From Verrucomicrobiaceae bacterium (GTDB lineage: Bacteria; Verrucomicrobiota; Verrucomicrobiia; Verrucomicrobiales; Verrucomicrobiaceae): DNA of 64,000 nucleotides. The notes beneath the pieces were generated by a model. The model was not told the DNA's origin. It searched no databases and was given only the letters and a program-made list of their open reading frames with translations. The stretch is from positions 62,001 to 126,000 of the forward strand of contig JAIBCL010000017.1 of assembly GCA_019694165.1 (NCBI GenBank), given 5' to 3'. Position 1 is the first letter of the stretch. Each line of letters starts with the position of its first letter. The position numbers and the translations under genes were made by a program. Shown one piece after another: positions 60,329 to 64,000 of this stretch.

Positions 60329-60856
60329 ATGACCAGGAAGCCACGTTCACCATCCTCTGCATCACCCTTCCGATCGCCGCGCGGCAGGAAATCGTGGCGT
60401 GAGAAGCTCCTGGACGACAAGGATCTGCCCAAAACCGTGCTCCCTCGCAAAGGCGCATCGGTCGGGCTGCGGTCGATGCCGATGCTCGTGCCGGCACCGC
60501 GCGAGGTCGATGCACTCATGCGCCGTGTGCCCAGCGGCAAAGTCACCACGATCGACGAACTGCGCGCCGCGCTCGCCAAGATGCATGAGCTCGCCATCAC
60601 CTGCCCGATCACGACCGGCATCTTCGCATGGATCTCCGCACACGCCGCGGACGAAGCTGCGGCGGAAGGCAGGTCGCGAATCACGCCGTACTGGCGGACC
60701 TTGAAGGCGAAGGGCGAGAATAATCCGAAATATCCCGGCGGGATCGATGCCATTGCGGAGCGGCTCGAAGCCGAAGGTCATGAAGTGCGTCGCAAAGGAA
60801 AGCGCGCCTTCGTTGTGACGTATGAGAACGCGCTGGTGCGTCCTGCGTCGCCATGA
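60329..60856 (+). CDS. MGMT-family (alkyltransferase-like) protein
   Basis: 175 residues from ATG 60329. The core VDALMRRVPSGKVTTIDELR and CPITTGIFAWISAHA, followed by RITPYWRTLKAKGENNPKYP, matches proteins annotated as MGMT family in databases, which share the winged-helix DNA-binding part of O6-alkylguanine methyltransferases. The PCHR active-site Cys motif is absent, so DNA methyl transfer is not expected; alkyl-lesion recognition or an unrelated role is open. Basic N-terminus (~30 residues) looks unstructured. It overlaps the next gene by four bases. Confidence 0.68.
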   Translation: MTRKPRSPSSASPFRSPRGRKSWREKLLDDKDLPKTVLPRKGASVGLRSMPMLVPAPREVDALMRRVPSGKVTTIDELRAALAKMHELAITCPITTGIFAWISAHAADEAAAEGRSRITPYWRTLKAKGENNPKYPGGIDAIAERLEAEGHEVRRKGKRAFVVTYENALVRPASP

Positions 60857-62118
60857 AATTCGTCATCCTTCTTTGCCTCGCCTGTGGATGCCCGCTCGTG
60901 CGGGCCGATGACTGGCCGCAGTTTCGCGGCGTGCATCGCAGTGCGGTGTGGAATGAGACGGGCATCATGGAAACGTTTCCGAAAGACGGACTGCGCACGG
61001 CGTGGAAGGCGGAGGTCGGTGCTGGCTTATCGAGCGCTATCGTGGCAAATGGACGTGTGTTTGCCATTGGCTCGTCGTTGGAGAAACCGAAGGCGAGCGA
61101 GTGTGTGCGTTGTTTGGATGAAACAACGGGCAAGGAACTGTGGCGTCACGCTTATGACGCGGCATATCCCGACTGGGCCTTCGATCCAAAGCAGAACAGC
61201 GGTCCAAACGCGACGCCCATCGTGCAGGATGGAAAGCTGCACACGCTCGGCCAGATGGGCGACTTGTTTTGCCTCGATGCGATGACGGGCGCGGTGCTCT
61301 GGCATCGCAGTTTGATGAAGGACTATGGCACAAAGGAGTTCACCGGCGGGACGCCATCGCCGCTCATCGAGGGGAAGCTGCTCATCCAGCCCATCGGAGT
61401 CGAGAAAGGGCCGACGGTCGTCGCCTTCGACAAAGACACGGGCAAAGAAGTGTGGCGCGCGCTCGATGATCCGTGGACCTACAGCTCGCCTCTCGTCATC
61501 AGCGCTGGTGGCGTGCGACAGTTCATTGTGTGGACGCCGAAATCCGTGACCTCGCTCGATCCGGAGACGGGAAAGGTGTGGTGGCGCGAGCCGGTCGATA
61601 CCACGAACTACTACGGCTCCGCCACGCCCGTGCATGTGGGTGACAAGCTGGTGCTCAGCGGCATGATGTTTCAGCTCGATGCCGCGAAGCCAGCAGCGAA
61701 GTTCTTGTGGCCGGAGAGCAAGTCGCCGGTGAAGGTCGTGCTCGGCGCGTGTTCGATCCCGTGGTTCAACGATGGCTGCGTCTTCACCGGGAAGAACAAC
61801 GGACACCTCGTCTGTCTCGACGCGAACGATGGAAAGGTGCTGTGGGACAACGACCAGATCACCAGCAAGGCAGGCGGCCCGGCGATCCACATCACGCCGA
61901 ACGGAGACTCTGCGCTTCTCTTCACCGATCAAGGCAATCTCATCCGCGCGCGCCTCGATCGCGCTGGCTATCACGAGATGAGCCGAGTGCACGTCGTCGA
62001 TCCCGTGCATCCGTTCGCCGGTCGGAATCTCATCTGGCCGCCACCCTCGTATGCGAATGGTCACATCTTCGTTCACAATGGCACGGAATTGGTGCGCGTG
62101 TCTTTGAAAGTGGAGTGA
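60853..62118 (+). CDS. Secreted PQQ-type beta-propeller protein
   Basis: 421 residues; signal peptide MKFVILLCLACGCPLVRA. Repeated propeller blades with the PQQ-like signature: LDETTGKELWRHAY, LDAMTGAVLWHRSL, FDKDTGKEVWRALD, LDPETGKVWWRE and LDANDGKVLWDND. It opens with DDWPQFRGVHRSAVWNETG, typical of the WPQFRG outer-membrane/periplasmic propellers abundant in this phylum. No dehydrogenase active site is evident, so it is probably a binding or scaffold protein. Start overlaps the MGMT-like stop. Confidence 0.88.
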   Translation: MKFVILLCLACGCPLVRADDWPQFRGVHRSAVWNETGIMETFPKDGLRTAWKAEVGAGLSSAIVANGRVFAIGSSLEKPKASECVRCLDETTGKELWRHAYDAAYPDWAFDPKQNSGPNATPIVQDGKLHTLGQMGDLFCLDAMTGAVLWHRSLMKDYGTKEFTGGTPSPLIEGKLLIQPIGVEKGPTVVAFDKDTGKEVWRALDDPWTYSSPLVISAGGVRQFIVWTPKSVTSLDPETGKVWWREPVDTTNYYGSATPVHVGDKLVLSGMMFQLDAAKPAAKFLWPESKSPVKVVLGACSIPWFNDGCVFTGKNNGHLVCLDANDGKVLWDNDQITSKAGGPAIHITPNGDSALLFTDQGNLIRARLDRAGYHEMSRVHVVDPVHPFAGRNLIWPPPSYANGHIFVHNGTELVRVSLKVE

Positions 62119-62314
62119 TCAAATCATTGCAACGATGAATTCGTCTTCGACAGCAGAGACCTCTCGAAGGCCGCGACGCTCTCCATGGACGGCACGAGGT
62201 GACGGATGCGATTGAGCTGCTGCAGGCCGACTTGAAGCAGACGAAGCGATAGGATGCGACCCCGAGCGCAGGCATTGTTTTTGGCAAAACGCCGTTCTCT
62301 GCTCTCGTTCGAGC

Positions 62315-62542
62315 ATGAGCATCTTGAATGAGAATCAGAAACGGATTCAAAACCTCACGCCGTGGGAGATTTGGGGCTTCATCGCTGGACGTGTGTTCAT
62401 GAGCTTCGGGCTCGGAGTGCTGGTGATGCAGCATTTCCCACAAGTGGCTTCTTCCCTGGCCTTTCCGAGCGTGTTCCTTGGATTCATTTGTCTGGTGTTT
62501 GCGGCCAAGGGGCTGTGGCCAAAGGAAGCCCCCAAAGCGTAG
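62315..62542 (+). CDS. Small two-helix membrane protein
   Basis: 75 residues. A polar head (SILNENQKRIQNLTPWEIWG) leads into two hydrophobic helices (about 20-40 and 46-66; FIAGRVFMSFGLGVLVM, AFPSVFLGFICLVFAAKGLW). Lys/Pro tail. No family recognised; the compact, regular structure makes it a likely real gene. The preceding 196-bp gap holds a possible gene remnant. Confidence 0.62.
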   Translation: MSILNENQKRIQNLTPWEIWGFIAGRVFMSFGLGVLVMQHFPQVASSLAFPSVFLGFICLVFAAKGLWPKEAPKA

Positions 62543-62618
62543 CCGCTGCCGGCCTTTCGCCTCAAAATGACCAAAATCCTTGTCTAAAACAGGTCTCTTC
62601 GCGCCTTTATGGGTCGTG

Positions 62619-64000
62619 ATGACTTTTGTCCGCATTCCTTTCTCCTTGGTTTTGACCGCCTGCCTCGTGGCGGGCAGTGCGTTTGCTGCTGACGATGATG
62701 CCCAGCGTGCCGCGATGAAGTTCTTCGAGAACGACGTGCGTCCGATCTTTGTCAACAAATGCTACGACTGTCATAGCAAGACCAAGCAGAAGGGTGGGCT
62801 GCGCGTGGATCATATCGGTTACCTCAAAACGGGTGGCGATACGGGGCCTGCGATTGTGCCGGGTGATCCTGAGAAGTCGCCGCTGATCGAGGCGGTGCGC
62901 TACAAGAACGATGACTTCAAGATGCCGCCGAAGAACAATGGCGGGAAGATGACGGACGCAGAAATCGCGGCGCTGGAGAAGTGGGTGAAGATGGGCGCGC
63001 CGTGGCCGGAGGACTCTGCTTCAAAGGTGACGGAAGGCGGCTTCACGGAGGAGCAGCGGAAGTATTGGTTCTTCCAGCCGGTGCAAAAGGTGTCACCGCC
63101 GAAAGTGACGAGCGCGTGGGTGAAGAACGACATTGATCGTTTCATCGCGGCGAAGCACACGGAGATGAAGCTCGATCCGGCACCGGAGGCGGACCGCCAT
63201 GAGCTGGTGCGCCGCGTGTATTTTGATCTGCATGGTCTGCCGCCCACGAAGGATCAGATCGATGCCTTTGTGAACGACAAGGACCCGCGCGCTTATGAGA
63301 AGCTGGTGGATGAGTTGCTCGCATCGCCGCGCTACGGCGAGCGCTGGGCGCAGCATTGGCTCGACCTCGTGCGCTACGCGGAGAGCGATGGCTACAATGC
63401 GGATGCGTATCGTCCATCGGTGTGGCCGTATCGCGACTACGTCATCAAGTCGCTCAACGATGACAAGCCCTACGACCGCTTCGTGCGCGAGCAGCTCGCA
63501 GGCGACGAGATCACGCCGGACGATCCGAACGTGCTCATCGGCACTGCGTTCCTGCGTCATCCGGTTTATGAGTGGAACCAGCGCGATGTGCGCGGCCAGT
63601 GGGACATCATCCTCACCGACATGACGGACACGACGGGCGAGCTGTTCCTCGGCCTGAGTATGGGATGCGCGCACTGCCACAATCACAAGTTCGATCCTAT
63701 CTTGCAGAAGGACTACTACCGTCTGCGCGCCTTCCTCGCGCCCGTGCAGTGGCGCGATGATATGAAGCTGGCGACGCAGGAGGAGAAAAAAGCCTTCGCC
63801 GAACAACAAGCGAAGTGGGAGGCCACGACCGCCACCATTCGTGCGGAGATGGAGACGCTGGCGAAGCCGGTGATGGAAGGCAAGACACACTCCGCCGTGA
63901 AGAAGTTCGCCGACGACCTCCAGGACATCATCAACAAACCCAACGACAAGCGCGATCCGCTGGAGAAGCAGCTCATGGTGTTGTGCCAGCGTCAGATCAC
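62619..64000 (+). CDS. Secreted haem-DUF1549 protein, N-terminal part (runs off the right edge)
   Basis: At least 460 residues. Signal peptide MTFVRIPFSLVLTACLVAGS, then PSCyt1 with haem motif NKCYDCHSKTKQKGGLRVDH and DFKMPPKN. DUF1549 follows (LVRRVYFDLHGLPPTKDQID, HWLDLVRYAESDGYNADAYR) with CAHCHNHKFDPI at about residue 350, then a coiled-coil-like stretch. DUF1553 should lie beyond the window. ATG 62619 is chosen; ATG 62609 is in another frame. Confidence 0.9.
   Translation, partial: MTFVRIPFSLVLTACLVAGSAFAADDDAQRAAMKFFENDVRPIFVNKCYDCHSKTKQKGGLRVDHIGYLKTGGDTGPAIVPGDPEKSPLIEAVRYKNDDFKMPPKNNGGKMTDAEIAALEKWVKMGAPWPEDSASKVTEGGFTEEQRKYWFFQPVQKVSPPKVTSAWVKNDIDRFIAAKHTEMKLDPAPEADRHELVRRVYFDLHGLPPTKDQIDAFVNDKDPRAYEKLVDELLASPRYGERWAQHWLDLVRYAESDGYNADAYRPSVWPYRDYVIKSLNDDKPYDRFVREQLAGDEITPDDPNVLIGTAFLRHPVYEWNQRDVRGQWDIILTDMTDTTGELFLGLSMGCAHCHNHKFDPILQKDYYRLRAFLAPVQWRDDMKLATQEEKKAFAEQQAKWEATTATIRAEMETLAKPVMEGKTHSAVKKFADDLQDIINKPNDKRDPLEKQLMVLCQRQI

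Overview
The window is GC-rich bacterial chromosome with dense coding on both strands. Several genes point to a member of the Verrucomicrobiota, probably near Prosthecobacter and relatives: four genes with the DUF1549/DUF1553 architecture (three with an N-terminal c-type haem motif), a DUF5069 protein, an NPYSSP-type membrane protein, Tat-exported Gfo/Idh/MocA and LamG proteins, many secreted SGNH and alpha/beta hydrolases, and few Shine-Dalgarno sequences. This placement is inferred from gene content; no rRNA gene is present. I saw no prophage, CRISPR array or transposase gene.

Layout. 1-2.1 kb: a partial secreted protein, then kdgK-eda (2-keto-3-deoxygluconate catabolism) on the minus strand. 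2.2-10.4 kb: a plus-strand run of an AsmA-like envelope protein, a CelD-type GNAT, an OafA-type acyltransferase and a double alpha/beta hydrolase. 11-13.6 kb: a TPR-bearing Ser/Thr kinase homologue with a degenerate catalytic loop. 13.6-17.6 kb: small secreted or membrane proteins, an exported peroxiredoxin, an SGNH hydrolase, and two kinds of repeat element in the gaps. 17.6-21 kb (minus): iscA-hscB and a DUF1549/DUF1553 gene. 21.1-24.9 kb: madLM, an RluA-type pseudouridine synthase, sufE, a lipoprotein and YceH. 25-31 kb: a LamG protein, an L,D-transpeptidase, tRNA-Val(CAC), a Cys-rich peptide, aspS, thrH and a DUF5069 protein. 30.9-39.4 kb: two large SNF2 helicases in opposite orientations around an RDD protein and a DUF5362-like protein. 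39.7-45 kb: a possible papain-fold exported protein, a Tat Gfo/Idh/MocA protein, an MGDG-synthase-like glycosyltransferase and nadC. 45.1-50.3 kb: a class A PBP, a small membrane protein, a cupin, DUF2007, a two-domain thioredoxin and a TPR protein. 50.3-53 kb (minus): a half-length ALDH and nosY/nosF-like ABC genes. 53.4-64 kb: a divergent pair of haem-DUF1549-DUF1553 genes, an SGNH hydrolase, an MGMT-like protein, a PQQ-type propeller, a small membrane protein and the start of a further DUF1549 gene.

The clearest structure not explained by genes is a family of ~154-bp intergenic elements with 17-bp terminal inverted repeats, present in three copies (17.1, 24.9 and 34.5 kb). A separate 277-bp element with its own inverted ends lies at 15.8 kb, and an inverted-repeat element lies at 44.9 kb. 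Other points of interest are an AspRS carrying both non-discriminating signature residues, a probable pseudokinase, nosFY without nosZ nearby, a truncated ALDH lacking its catalytic half, and an 11-A tract inside a helicase gene.
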